DNA of 48,892 nt from Lachnospiraceae bacterium UBA4260 (GTDB taxonomy: Bacteria > Bacillota > Clostridia > Lachnospirales > Lachnospiraceae), in the NCBI GenBank assembly GCA_002395235.1, contig DGWK01000014.1, positions 1-48,892 on the forward strand. Reading direction: 5' to 3'. Below the pieces are notes generated by a model. That model saw nothing but the letters and a program-made list of their open reading frames with translations. It did not search any database and was not told the origin of the DNA. A program made the position numbers and the translations under genes. The stretch's first letter is position 1, and each line of letters starts with the position of its first letter. Of the stretch, positions 7,513 through 16,332 are shown one piece after another.

Positions 7513-7586
7513 TCGAGGCGACGGGATTCGAACCCACGACCTCTGCGTCCCGAACGCAGCGCTCTACCAAACTGAGCCACGCCTCG
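7513..7586 (-). tRNA. tRNA-Pro (anticodon CGG)
   Basis: The minus strand folds as a 74-base cloverleaf. Acceptor arms are CGAGGCG / CGCCTCG with discriminator A. The D-arm contains GCTCAGTTTGGTAGAGC. The anticodon stem-loop is CTGCG-TTCGGGA-CGCAG with anticodon CGG (reads CCG, proline), and the T-arm contains GGGTTCGAATCCC. CCA is not encoded. It has its own promoter and terminator. Confidence 0.95.
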
Positions 7587-7601
7587 CAATAAGCAAAAAT
7601 T

Positions 7602-7630
7602 ATGATACCTAATTTGAGAACGAAAGTCAA
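7602..7630 (-). promoter_or_regulatory. Promoter of tRNA-Pro
   Basis: Minus strand: -35 TTGACT (7625-7630), 17-base spacer, -10 TATCAT (7602-7607), ending 15 bases before the tRNA 5' end. Confidence 0.8.
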
Positions 7631-7647
7631 GCACTATTTTGCATCAT

Positions 7648-7688
7648 GCCATGTCGCGACGAATATCGCTTCGGGGCATGGCTTTTTT
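7648..7688 (+). terminator. Hairpin with T6 tail
   Basis: GCCATG (7648-7653) pairs with CATGGC (7677-7682), with an inner GCGA/TCGC pair, and six T residues follow at once. The nearest plus-strand gene upstream is the integrase, so it would stop readthrough into the next gene. Confidence 0.5.
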
Positions 7689-7832
7689 GCGTATTTTATT
7701 GTGCCCGCAGGGCTTTGCTAAACGTAACATTTTTCTGTCGTATACGTAGTATAATGTGGATATCGGTTTACGCCGCGCACCTTAATAGGCAGCCAGAGTT
7801 TTATTGTCAGTTAGATGGAAGGAATTTACAAC

Positions 7833-8414
7833 ATGAAAATATGGATAGCCCGCCACGGGCAGACGGACCTCAATTACGCAAAGAGAATGCAGGGGCGGAC
7901 GGACGCACCGCTCAACAAAAAGGGAATCGCGCAGGCGAAGCGGTCCCGCCAAAATATCGGCGACGTCCATTTTGACGCCGTCTATTCAAGTCCCCTTCAG
8001 CGCGCAAAACTTACAGGTTCTATTATAGGGAATGTCGATATCAGCGAGGTCATCGTGGATGATCGTCTGATTGAGACGGATTTTGGCAGGTATGAGAAGA
8101 GCAAGTACTATCTGATGGGGCTTCCTATGATCGGCTATTGGCTGTTCCCGAAGATTTTCCCGGTGCCCGCCACGGTGGAGAGCATTGACTCGATGAAAGA
8201 GCGCGCGGCCTCATTCCTGCGGGAGCTTGAGACGCACGATTACGAGAACGTGCTGGTTGCCTGCCACGGCGGGATCATGCGTGCGCTGTGCGGCTATCTG
8301 GACGAGGCGCCGGACGGGCTTCGCTGGGAGCGCGCGAAGAACTGCGAGATCCGCGTGTATGAGTACAAGGACGGGAAGCACAGATTTGTAAAATCCTACA
8401 GCCTCGAGAAGTAA
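7833..8414 (+). CDS. Histidine phosphatase family protein (phosphoglycerate mutase-like)
   Basis: Small cytosolic phosphatase of 193 residues. The N-terminal RHGQTD carries the phospho-accepting histidine, SSPLQRAKLT provides the second arginine region, and VACHGGIMRAL carries the second catalytic histidine. Members act on phosphosugars, cofactor phosphates or nucleotides; substrate cannot be told here. I chose ATG 7833 because GGAAGGAA lies just upstream and the family begins two or three residues before the RHG motif; an ATG at 7815 would put six extra residues over that ribosome binding site. A TATAAT at 7750-7755 is a possible -10. Confidence 0.88.
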   Translation: MKIWIARHGQTDLNYAKRMQGRTDAPLNKKGIAQAKRSRQNIGDVHFDAVYSSPLQRAKLTGSIIGNVDISEVIVDDRLIETDFGRYEKSKYYLMGLPMIGYWLFPKIFPVPATVESIDSMKERAASFLRELETHDYENVLVACHGGIMRALCGYLDEAPDGLRWERAKNCEIRVYEYKDGKHRFVKSYSLEK

Positions 8415-8477
8415 GAAGACGCCCTGCGGGCGGCGCCCGCGGTTACACCATCGGTTGAATTAAAAAAGGAGGGATCA

Positions 8478-8876
8478 GTGGTAATGTATACTTACGAAAA
8501 CTATCTGGGAGAGCGAGACTCGATCACAATGGAGAAAGCTGCCGAGCTCTACGCAGAAATCTGCAGCGCTGTTGATCCGGAAAACGAGGACGACATGGAG
8601 ATCCTGGGCGACTATCTGAAAGCCGCCGCCAAATATGCCGGCATACGGGCCGGGTGGAACCTGCTGTCGCGGGAGGAGAAGATGGAAACGGACGCAAACC
8701 GGACGGCATGCCACAACGGAGTGATCCTGCATCTCAATATTTTGGCCCGGTATCTGGCGTCCAAGGGGAAGAACACATCCTGGCGCGAGGAGCTGGGCGA
8801 TGAGAAGGAGCACCGGAAGAAGATCGGAGATTTCGCTTGTTATGTGACTTGCATCGAGGGGCTTAACGCCCGCTGA
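8478..8876 (+). CDS. Hypothetical protein upstream of PcfJ-domain gene
   Basis: A soluble, acidic, mostly helical protein of 132 residues with no membrane segment and no motif I recognise. GTG at 8478 follows AAAGGAGGG by five bases; an ATG at 8484 in the same frame is an alternative start. It ends 51 bases before the PcfJ-domain gene on the same strand and shares its GC-rich codon use, so the two are probably co-transcribed. The second PcfJ-domain gene at 45.8 kb has no equivalent small gene before it. Confidence 0.7.
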   Translation: MVMYTYENYLGERDSITMEKAAELYAEICSAVDPENEDDMEILGDYLKAAAKYAGIRAGWNLLSREEKMETDANRTACHNGVILHLNILARYLASKGKNTSWREELGDEKEHRKKIGDFACYVTCIEGLNAR

Positions 8877-8927
8877 AGAAAGGGGGCAGGTACGGAGATA
8901 AAGAGAACCGGCAGGGATACGGGATCT

Positions 8928-10760
8928 GTGAGCAGTGGTTTTATAGTCAGGTCGGTCCGCACTGGGGAATGCTATTGCGGAAAGTGCGGCAAAAGATTGA
9001 TCGATGACAGCTACAACCGGAGCAAGCATGCGGAGCTGTGCGGCTTTGCAGTGGGCTCTGAGATGCCTCTGCGGGAGGGGATCGACCTGGGGTACCGCCT
9101 GGAGGGAACGGACGAGGGGGTGACCCTCAGCGTATGCCGGCCGCGGCTTAAGCCGATCCGGGGATTTTCGGACCGCTTTTACGGGGTGGAATGGGATACT
9201 TTGTGCGAGACCCGGTTTGGCGCCGGAACAAGGATTCCCGCTGTCACGAAGAACGAGACCGGGATGGAAGAGGACAGACTGCTGGATCTGATCAAGGAAG
9301 GTCACATTATTCCGATCAGCCCGGAGAAGGATTCCGAAGAGGTCCACAAAGTCTTTCCCGGCGTGATCGACTTGTATTCGCTGCAGATGTTTGACCACAT
9401 CTACCGGAATAAGGGGTTTAGCTCTGAGCGGGTCCTCTCGGAGGAGGCAGAAGAGAAACTTCTTAGAAAGCTTCCGGGGGAGAAGGAGAGAGAGAATCTC
9501 GCAAAGATTCAGGAGGAAAGCGCGCAGTATGAAGCCGGGGCGGCAACCGGAAAGGTCCCGATTCTCGGAAACCTTTACAGGTACCGTGGGGAGCACTATA
9601 TTTTGCATCTGGTGCTCTATGATAAAGGGGAACTGACAGTTCTTCTCTTCTCGAAAAATTATTGCGCGTGCAGCCGGAAAGTCAGCGTGAAGGAGCTCCT
9701 GAGGAAGGAGTACTGCCTGGTCGGAAGTACAAGATCCGTGATCAGGCGGTTCGATGAGATCTATCCGGAGTATCACCTGGCGCAGTACGCAGGGATGTCG
9801 GAGAATATTCTGTATCCGCTTCTTGCGGCGGACTATCACGTGGGAATTGAACTTGCGGCAAAATCCTGCGTGCCCTCGATCGCGGAGAACTACGAGGTGC
9901 TCTCTGAGATGAAGAGGGCCCCCGCACTGTACGGGAATCTCAAGAAGATGTTTGGGCTTCCGACCTCGGTGCTCCGCACAGTCTCGCGGGAGCAGGCCTG
10001 CGACGCCGTACTGGAGCGGATGAAGAGCATCTATGCCTACAATCCGGCATTTCTGCAGTTCGATGAATACACAGCGTCCATGATCGAGTTCTACACGAAC
10101 GCCGCCATTGATCGCGTACCCATGAGATACGGAGTGGAAGGGATTGAGAACCTGACGGACCGGCAGATCCTGCAGATTCTCCGCTTTCTGAGAAATCATC
10201 CGGATGAGGGCCATTATTACTGCGACTACCTGAGCGCCTGCGCGCGGCTCGGGGAATATCTGTTCGGACTCGCACCGGACATCCCGATCAGGGAGGCACA
10301 CGACCGCACGGTGGCGAGGATCGAGTTCATCCGCGACACAAGGATACGTGAAGGGTTCGCCAAAGCGGTCAGCTCGAAGGCGTACCGGGATCTGGCGACT
10401 TGCTTTACGCAGGAAGATGAAGAACGGTATGCGGACGATCCGTTTGTTGTGACAATTCCCACAGAGTGTGAAGATCTGTTTATAGAGAGCAGTAATATGC
10501 ACAACTGCGTGAGAATCTATGTCGGCAGAGTTTCCGACAAAAGCACCAGAATCTATTTCCTGCGAAAAAAGGACAACCCGGATAAGAGTTACGGTACGCT
10601 GGAGGTGTCGGACGACGGAAAGGAGCTCTGGCAGGCCAAGGCTTTTGCCAACGGGAGGCTTCCCATGTACGCGCAGAGGTTTATTGTCAAGTGGTGTCGG
10701 GCCAAGGGGATCCGGATCAAAACCTGGGATATTTCGAACCAGGCGCAGAAAGGGGCGTAA
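8928..10760 (+). CDS. PcfJ-domain protein with N-terminal zinc finger (copy 1)
   Basis: A 610-residue protein of unknown function. The N-terminus carries a compact CYCGKCGKRL finger with a downstream His and Cys, probably zinc-binding. The C-terminal ~120 residues show the PcfJ-like pattern: LFIESSNMHNCVRIYVGRV, IYFLRKKD, YGTLEVSDDG, AKAFANGRLP. PcfJ was named from the enterococcal plasmid pCF10 and has no established activity. The GTG start lacks a strong ribosome binding site, but alignment with the paralog at 45795 (both begin x-x-G-F then a CxxCG finger) supports it. The middle (ENLYRYRGEHYILHL, LAQYAGMSENILYPLLAADY) is conserved between the two copies. Confidence 0.82.
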   Translation: MSSGFIVRSVRTGECYCGKCGKRLIDDSYNRSKHAELCGFAVGSEMPLREGIDLGYRLEGTDEGVTLSVCRPRLKPIRGFSDRFYGVEWDTLCETRFGAGTRIPAVTKNETGMEEDRLLDLIKEGHIIPISPEKDSEEVHKVFPGVIDLYSLQMFDHIYRNKGFSSERVLSEEAEEKLLRKLPGEKERENLAKIQEESAQYEAGAATGKVPILGNLYRYRGEHYILHLVLYDKGELTVLLFSKNYCACSRKVSVKELLRKEYCLVGSTRSVIRRFDEIYPEYHLAQYAGMSENILYPLLAADYHVGIELAAKSCVPSIAENYEVLSEMKRAPALYGNLKKMFGLPTSVLRTVSREQACDAVLERMKSIYAYNPAFLQFDEYTASMIEFYTNAAIDRVPMRYGVEGIENLTDRQILQILRFLRNHPDEGHYYCDYLSACARLGEYLFGLAPDIPIREAHDRTVARIEFIRDTRIREGFAKAVSSKAYRDLATCFTQEDEERYADDPFVVTIPTECEDLFIESSNMHNCVRIYVGRVSDKSTRIYFLRKKDNPDKSYGTLEVSDDGKELWQAKAFANGRLPMYAQRFIVKWCRAKGIRIKTWDISNQAQKGA

Positions 10761-10790
10761 AAGGCGGATTACTAAATCGCCTAACAATAA

Positions 10791-10825
10791 AACAAGGGTC
10801 TGTCGCATTGCGACAGACCCTTGTT
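10791..10825 (-). terminator. Strong terminator, 16-bp stem
   Basis: A perfect 16-bp stem (AACAAGGGTCTGTCGC with its complement) and the 3-base loop ATT. On the minus strand it is followed by TTTTATTG, so it ends the 10863-11435 gene. It lies 30 bases after the PcfJ gene and can block readthrough from both sides. Confidence 0.85.
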
Positions 10826-10862
10826 GCATACAGAAACTGCAGCCCGCGCTGCGAGCCTTGAA

Positions 10863-11435
10863 TCAGAAGGTATAGAAAGTCCCACAGTAGGGGCACTTGG
10901 TCGTCTCCCCCTTGATGCCGCTCAAAGTGGCGCCGCAGGAAGGGCACTTGCAGGAAACAGGCCGATTCGATTTAATGCCAAAGAGCCCCTGGATCTTCTC
11001 GATGGGTTCGGCCATGGACTCCGCTAAGGCGGCGGCTTCCTGCAGCATCTCCAGGTCAGATTTCTTCTGAATAGGAGTGCCGGTCACTACAGAGACGATG
11101 TTTGCCACCCAGTCATCGATATCGCTCTCCCACTCAAACTGGAAGCTCTCCAGGCCGGAATTAAAATAGACGTCGAGAGTGTAGATCATATGAGCCGGGT
11201 TGCTTTTTCTGACCTGGGGCTTTCCGTCCACCATCTTGATATCCGCCAGCGGGAAATATTTGGTTTCTTCTGTCTTACCGAACAAATTCTTCCGAAGAAG
11301 GATGAGATTCTTCGTGGTCAGGATCAGCTCGCCGTTGTTGAACATGGAGGAGAAGGGACCTCCGCTTCCGTAGCCGATCTTGCCGACTCTCAGTACTACT
11401 GCCTCGTCGGGGCCGAGTTTGAAGTCTTCTGCCAT
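10863..11435 (-). CDS. PH-like domain protein with C-terminal zinc ribbon
   Basis: A 190-residue cytosolic protein of unknown role. Residues about 10-120 have the alternating strands of a bacterial PH/GRAM-like domain (ELILTTKNLILLRKNLFGKT, then YFPLADIKMVDGKPQV and LDVYFNSGLESFQFEWE). A helical segment follows, then a zinc ribbon (CKCPSCGATL ... TKCPYCGTFYTF) with two CxxC pairs. ATG at 11435 is preceded by ACGGAGG. A TATAAT-like -10 is present on the minus strand at 11488-11493 with a poor -35. It forms a single-gene unit closed by the 10791-10825 terminator. Confidence 0.75.
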   Translation of the reverse strand: MAEDFKLGPDEAVVLRVGKIGYGSGGPFSSMFNNGELILTTKNLILLRKNLFGKTEETKYFPLADIKMVDGKPQVRKSNPAHMIYTLDVYFNSGLESFQFEWESDIDDWVANIVSVVTGTPIQKKSDLEMLQEAAALAESMAEPIEKIQGLFGIKSNRPVSCKCPSCGATLSGIKGETTKCPYCGTFYTF

Positions 11436-11539
11436 ATACTGCCTCCGTTATTCGTTTTTTAAATCGTTGCATTACTTAATAATAGTTATTATACAACAAC
11501 CGCGTTCAATTGTGCCCTAATTTGCCACACTGATGTCAT

Positions 11540-11567
11540 TTGTCATTCGAACGGATTTTAGTATACT
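11540..11567 (+). promoter_or_regulatory. Promoter of the subtilase gene
   Basis: -35 TTGTCA (11540-11545), 16-base spacer, -10 TATACT (11562-11567), 50 bases before the chosen ATG. Confidence 0.6.
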
Positions 11568-11616
11568 GGAAGAAGGAGCGTTAGCTTGCTATTCCCATTG
11601 TAGGAGGACATCCGTA

Positions 11617-14600
11617 ATGAAGATTACTATAAGGCTTCTGGCAGGCATTGCCGCAGCGGGACTGGGACTTTCCTCAATCCTGTCTGTGAATGCGGCGGCG
11701 GGACAAGCCCCGGCCGCACAACGTATAGACATCTTGGAACAGAAGCCGGATGTACAAAATATAAATAACCTGGAACAGTCCCGCCTTTCCGCACAGACTA
11801 TGGATGAAATGCTTTCTGGCGGTAGTTTCTGCGAGGGCGAAGCAATCGCAGTGGTCAGAGGGAGCGATGCGCCTGCGGGATTCGGCAATGCGGAGCTTGT
11901 GCTGAAACTGGGGGCAGATTCGGTAAACGGGGCCATTGAAACAGAAATAAAGAACGGCTCGTCGGCCGCGCAGCTGGCTCAGTTTCGACTGGTGAAAGAA
12001 GAGGGAGACGCGGCGAGGGACGATTCGGGGAATGATTTCTCCGTGTGGCAGGTCAGTGACAGAAACAAGACGGCCCAGGAACTTCTCGAGGAACTCTACG
12101 CAGACTCGGATGTAATCTATGCGGAACCGAATTATCTGGCTTATGCAGCAGAAGAAACCGAGGACACTGAGGCCGGGGAGTCGGAATCTGCGGAGGAGAA
12201 TGAACCTGCCGGAGAGCCGGAACCTGCGGAAGAGAGTGACGCTGCAGCAGGCAGTACCTCTTCCGAGGAAAGTGCTTCCGCCGGAGAGACCGTTGACACA
12301 GAGCACGCCGCCTCGGAGGAGCCGGGGCAGGTGCCGTCTCAGCCGCAGGAAGAAGTTCCTTCTCTCGCGGATCTCAGCGCGATGCAGTGGGATCTTGCGG
12401 GCACTTCGGGCACCTATACAACGCCGCTGTCTCCGGAAGGCGGGTACAGTCTCGGCGTTCCCGGATGGAAAGAGGGACACAGGGATGTGAACGCGCCGGC
12501 GAACTCTTCCGGAACTATCTGTGTCATGGACTCGGGAATCGATACCGATCACCCGGATCTGCAGGGCGTGCTTTACGAGTTTACGCCGGAACAGCAGGCC
12601 AAATACGGGTGCGGCAAGTACGGCTACAATGCCAGCGGCGACGGGAGACCGCTCTCCGAACAAAAAGCGGTGACCTCCCACGGGACGCATGTGGCGGGCA
12701 TCATCGCTGCAAACTGGGACGGCAAAGGCGTATCCGGCATAGCGCACGGTGCCAGGATCTTTTCGGTGAATGTTTTTGGCGGTAATGGGAATATACAGGA
12801 GACGACGGCCGTATTGAAAGGCTTTCAGTTCCTCATCGATTGTGCTCAGGAGGTAAATCTCAAGGCGGTCAACTGTTCCTGGGGGACGGTGCAGCCGCAG
12901 TTCGTCTTCAGCGCCGCGATCGAAGAACTGGGCAAAAAGGGCGTCAACACGGTGATCGCGTCGGGCAATCGATATTTGGACCTGGATGAGTCTATCGACC
13001 TGGGAAGCCAATCCCGCAGTGAATATGCGGTCGTCGTAAACGCTTCCCAAGGTGGCGGCGGGATGACGGATTTCTCCTGCTGGGGACAGGACAGCACGGA
13101 TGTTTTTGCGCCGGGTGGGGCGATCCTCTCGACGGTGCCGCAGACCATTCTGATCGGAGAAAGCCAAAATATAGACGCCTATATCGACAACAGGCGTTTC
13201 TATCCCGAGACCTCCTCGGAGGAGAGCCTTCTGTCCGGAATAGAGCGGTTTGATTCGGATGAGCCGGGCGTGCTATTTTTTGACGCAAATCCGGCGATCG
13301 ATGAGAATGCACATCGGATCGGAGAAATCAGCACGAACAGCGGATTTGACGACAAGCGCGCGATGGCGCTCAGGCTGGGGACGCTTCGCAAAGAGCAGCA
13401 GAAGGAGCACGGCGGCTTCAGCGCGGTCAACGGGTACGCGTACATGGCGATTCCGGTCGAGGCCGCGCAGGATGTGCGCTGGATCAGCGTCAAAACAGCG
13501 ATGAGCGACGCCTATAAACCTCACGGGGGGATCGATTCGATCACCTGCAGAGACAAGGACGGGAATCCCGTCGAGATCGACTGCGCCTGCTCACCGGCGC
13601 TGGGGAAGGGGCTGGAGACTGGGGCGTTCTATACTTTTTACCAGTGCCAGTGGTCGGCGCTGAGCTTTAATGTGCAGGGGTATCTGGAGGCCTCCAATGA
13701 AGCGCACGAGCGGCTCGCGCGGGACATGACGGAGGAGGAGAGGAGAGAGCTTTCCTATAGCGGATTTGGGGAATACAGGGATCCCGGCGTCGTAGAGGGA
13801 GTCTATGAGTGGGAGAACGGCGATCAGAAGTATGTGATCGCGAGGATCGGAATCGGCAGGCTCACCGGGGATGCGAGACAGACGGAAGTCACAGATGAGA
13901 CGGCGCTTTATATCGACAATGTGGCCGCCGGAGGAGATGACGCGTTTACGGGAAGTTACGCTTTTCAGTCCGGGACGTCGATGGCGGCGCCCGCCGTCAC
14001 GGGCGCGCTGGCGGTGATCGCCGCGAAGGAGCCTGAGAGTGCCTCGCTGAGCGAGGAGGAGCTGGCGGAGGCGGCGCGCGCACGCGCGGCGCGGCTTATG
14101 GCTTGCGTCGACTACGACGAGGCGCTGGCGCCGCTGTGCCGCACGGGCGGCCGGGTCAACCTGCACGAGAAAACGGAGTTTACCGTAAAGGCGCCGCTCA
14201 TTTCGAAGGCGACGGCGCAGCAGGACGGGACAATGATGGAACTAATGGTCGAAGGTTGGTATTTTGGCACGCAAGGGCGGGTCGCTGTCGACGACAGGGA
14301 GATCGAGGCACTTGCCTGGGAAGACGGAAAGGTGCGGGCGAATATCAGCGGCATTCCCAACGGGTCCCACGTGGTGAAGGTGACCAACGCGGACGGGGCC
14401 GTGTCGCGGGCGGTCTTCAGTGTGTCCGCAGAATCCTCGGAGGGGCGCAGGCTCTTTGAGAGCGAGCACAGCCTGCCTCTTCGCGAGCCCGCTTTTGTCG
14501 AGAGCAATTGTGACCGGATTTACGGCTCGATCGCGGCCTGCGGCGGGAAAATCTATGCGTTCGGGGTCTCGGCCAAGTACAGGATGCCGCAGGGATTGTG

Positions 14601-15684
14601 GGCTTACGATGTCAAGGAAGATGAGTGGACTCACGTCGCTCTGCCGGAAGAATTCGACTGGAATTCTTCGTACGGCGAAAACCAACTCGCCGCGGTGAGG
14701 GACAGGCTCTATCTGTATGGACAGAGGGCCGTGAAGGGCGAAGACGGATCGATCATGACCAAGGCCTGCCTGTGGCGCTATGAGCCCTACGGCGATTTCT
14801 GGGAAAAGCTGAATGTCGAGATGCCTTCTGCCAGCGCGGGGATTGTGGCCCTCGGGGACACTCTTATTGCAGTAGACAGCTATTACGCGGCGCCGGAGGA
14901 CGGGGGCGAAGCGGGCGCGGATGAGGCGGCTGGGGAGGAACCGGCCGAAGATGATGCGCAGGGCGGTCTTGAGGATGAGTCGGACGAAGAAGAGCCGAAG
15001 GAGAATATGAAATTCTATAAAATCGATCCTTCAAGTCCCAGAGGGAATCCGGTGGATTCAGATTTTGCCTCCATATTCGACACAACCTGCGGAAAATTTG
15101 CGGCGACCGGGGACAAAATATACCTCTATCTGCAATTTAACTTTGATGCCGAGGAAGAGGTACATACAAATAATACGATTAAAGGAAAACTTCTGCGGGC
15201 TACATACGATGAGGCACAAAACCGATTTGTGACGGAAGATCTCACGGATGAACTGGAGAAGGCGCTCGGGCCGGACCTGCGAACTGCTTATGACAAGCAG
15301 AATGCGGGCGACGAGCCCGCGGAGCACTTTGCGATCGCGGGACTTAGGGACGGCCTTGCGATCATCGGTTCAGGAACGCCGGGCGAGGACGTGCACATTC
15401 TCTATGACGATGAGAAGGAAGCGGTGCTCTATGAGAGAGCTTCTTCTTACCATAAGGCGTTTGATCCGATCGCGGTGTACAGCGGCGATGAACTCTATGT
15501 CATTGGCTACAACACGACGGAGCCGGATGTGATGTACTTCCGGTCCGATCCGGTGAAGGGGAGGACTCAGGCGCCGGCTGCTCCGGAAGAGGCGGCGAGC
15601 CGCTCGCGGTATATGGGAATTGTGACGATCGCGCTGATCGCGGGAGTTGTGGTTGTGCTTGCTGTGGGGAAGAGGAAAAGGTGA
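11617..15684 (+). CDS. Giant membrane-anchored subtilisin-like protease with Kelch-like C-terminus
   Basis: Secreted S8 serine protease of 1355 residues. The ATG at 11617 follows TAGGAGG and begins a signal peptide (KITIRLLAGIAAAGLGLSSI); a start at 11533 would place 28 non-signal residues first. A propeptide-like region and a long Glu/Ser/Pro-rich linker precede the catalytic domain. The triad is Asp305 (MDSGIDTDHPD), His355 (SHGTHVAG) and Ser788 (SGTSMAAP), with the oxyanion Asn in IASGN. The 433 residues between His and Ser, against about 157 in subtilisin, contain an inserted domain. An IPT/TIG-like domain (about 850-930) and Kelch/galactose-oxidase-type repeats (IYAFGVSA, LYLYGQRA) interrupted by a second acidic linker follow. 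A C-terminal membrane helix ends in KRKR, so the enzyme faces outside. Confidence 0.9.
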   Translation: MKITIRLLAGIAAAGLGLSSILSVNAAAGQAPAAQRIDILEQKPDVQNINNLEQSRLSAQTMDEMLSGGSFCEGEAIAVVRGSDAPAGFGNAELVLKLGADSVNGAIETEIKNGSSAAQLAQFRLVKEEGDAARDDSGNDFSVWQVSDRNKTAQELLEELYADSDVIYAEPNYLAYAAEETEDTEAGESESAEENEPAGEPEPAEESDAAAGSTSSEESASAGETVDTEHAASEEPGQVPSQPQEEVPSLADLSAMQWDLAGTSGTYTTPLSPEGGYSLGVPGWKEGHRDVNAPANSSGTICVMDSGIDTDHPDLQGVLYEFTPEQQAKYGCGKYGYNASGDGRPLSEQKAVTSHGTHVAGIIAANWDGKGVSGIAHGARIFSVNVFGGNGNIQETTAVLKGFQFLIDCAQEVNLKAVNCSWGTVQPQFVFSAAIEELGKKGVNTVIASGNRYLDLDESIDLGSQSRSEYAVVVNASQGGGGMTDFSCWGQDSTDVFAPGGAILSTVPQTILIGESQNIDAYIDNRRFYPETSSEESLLSGIERFDSDEPGVLFFDANPAIDENAHRIGEISTNSGFDDKRAMALRLGTLRKEQQKEHGGFSAVNGYAYMAIPVEAAQDVRWISVKTAMSDAYKPHGGIDSITCRDKDGNPVEIDCACSPALGKGLETGAFYTFYQCQWSALSFNVQGYLEASNEAHERLARDMTEEERRELSYSGFGEYRDPGVVEGVYEWENGDQKYVIARIGIGRLTGDARQTEVTDETALYIDNVAAGGDDAFTGSYAFQSGTSMAAPAVTGALAVIAAKEPESASLSEEELAEAARARAARLMACVDYDEALAPLCRTGGRVNLHEKTEFTVKAPLISKATAQQDGTMMELMVEGWYFGTQGRVAVDDREIEALAWEDGKVRANISGIPNGSHVVKVTNADGAVSRAVFSVSAESSEGRRLFESEHSLPLREPAFVESNCDRIYGSIAACGGKIYAFGVSAKYRMPQGLWAYDVKEDEWTHVALPEEFDWNSSYGENQLAAVRDRLYLYGQRAVKGEDGSIMTKACLWRYEPYGDFWEKLNVEMPSASAGIVALGDTLIAVDSYYAAPEDGGEAGADEAAGEEPAEDDAQGGLEDESDEEEPKENMKFYKIDPSSPRGNPVDSDFASIFDTTCGKFAATGDKIYLYLQFNFDAEEEVHTNNTIKGKLLRATYDEAQNRFVTEDLTDELEKALGPDLRTAYDKQNAGDEPAEHFAIAGLRDGLAIIGSGTPGEDVHILYDDEKEAVLYERASSYHKAFDPIAVYSGDELYVIGYNTTEPDVMYFRSDPVKGRTQAPAAPEEAASRSRYMGIVTIALIAGVVVVLAVGKRKR

Positions 15685-15736
15685 AGGTGAAGCCGGCTGC
15701 CGTGGAAGACAGAATCATGAAGGTGAAGCCGGCTGC
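15682..15736 (+). repeat. 19-bp direct repeat over the subtilase stop codon
   Basis: TGAAGGTGAAGCCGGCTGC occurs at 15682-15700 and 15718-15736, 36 bases apart. The first copy begins with the subtilase TGA stop. Confidence 0.75.
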
Positions 15737-15781
15737 GGCGTGAAATGGGCGGCGCAAAGTGTACGGCGTGAAAGGAATTAT

Positions 15782-16258
15782 ATGGGTAAAACACCGTTAA
15801 ATAATGAATTGAATCTGACTTTGCCGGAGGGATTTAAAGTACTGACGGGAGAGGAACTTAAGAAGTATCAATATTTTGAAGAGGCGCCCGGATTCTGCAT
15901 TCGCGATGAAGAACGGCATATTATGATTGCCATCTCGTGGAGACAGGCCAATCCATTTGTGGCTATGCTGGCCGGGACGGCGGATATTGCCAGGAATATG
16001 GAGGCGAAGATCCGGAAGCCGATGAGCCGGTACGGGTACAAGCTTGAGGGCTTTATGAACAGGCAGATCGGCGGGAAGAGCGCCGACGGGTACAGATATA
16101 CTTACAGTGTGCAGGACATCGGAATGCTGGGAGAAAGCCTGTCGGTCAAGAGCGGAAGTAATTTCTACTATATTCACTGCTATCTGAGGGAAGCGCTGCG
16201 GGAAGAGAGCCTGCGGGTGCTCGATGAGATTTTCGGTGCTGTGACCTGGGAGGGGTGA
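15782..16258 (+). CDS. Hypothetical protein, 158 residues
   Basis: A soluble protein of alternating strands and helices without signal peptide or recognised motif. Visible features are an N-terminal LPEGFKVLTGEELKKYQYFE and a central DGYRYTYSVQDIGMLGESL. The pattern (a short protein describing a value, with YRYTYSVQ and NFYYIHCYLRE strands) recalls DUF1795/PsbP-like folds, but this is only an impression. AAAGGAA lies upstream of ATG 15782; the frame is open further upstream but no better start exists. It begins 97 bases after the subtilase and ends before a strong terminator, so the two may be co-transcribed. Confidence 0.7.
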   Translation: MGKTPLNNELNLTLPEGFKVLTGEELKKYQYFEEAPGFCIRDEERHIMIAISWRQANPFVAMLAGTADIARNMEAKIRKPMSRYGYKLEGFMNRQIGGKSADGYRYTYSVQDIGMLGESLSVKSGSNFYYIHCYLREALREESLRVLDEIFGAVTWEG

Positions 16259-16290
16259 AGAACAAACCGATTTAAGGGTAATAATGAATC

Positions 16291-16326
16291 AAAAGGGGAT
16301 TTCGCGAATATGCGAAGTCCCCTTTT
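16291..16326 (+). terminator. Terminator after the subtilase unit
   Basis: A 15-bp stem (AAAAGGGGATTTCGC paired with 16312-16326, one G-U) around the loop GAATAT, with the T-run forming part of the 3' arm. It lies 32 bases after the stop at 16258. Confidence 0.85.
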
Positions 16327-16332
16327 AAATTT

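Noticed and set aside
7513..7586. tRNA-Pro as the attachment site of the integrase element
   Set aside because: The tRNA terminator is intact on the integrase side, and no duplicate of the tRNA 3' end was seen to the left. Kept only as an open question.
8475..10829. 784-codon open frame antisense to the PcfJ-domain gene
   Set aside because: It mirrors the real gene, lacks a ribosome binding site and has no coherent family motif. GC-rich third positions of the sense gene suppress antisense stops.
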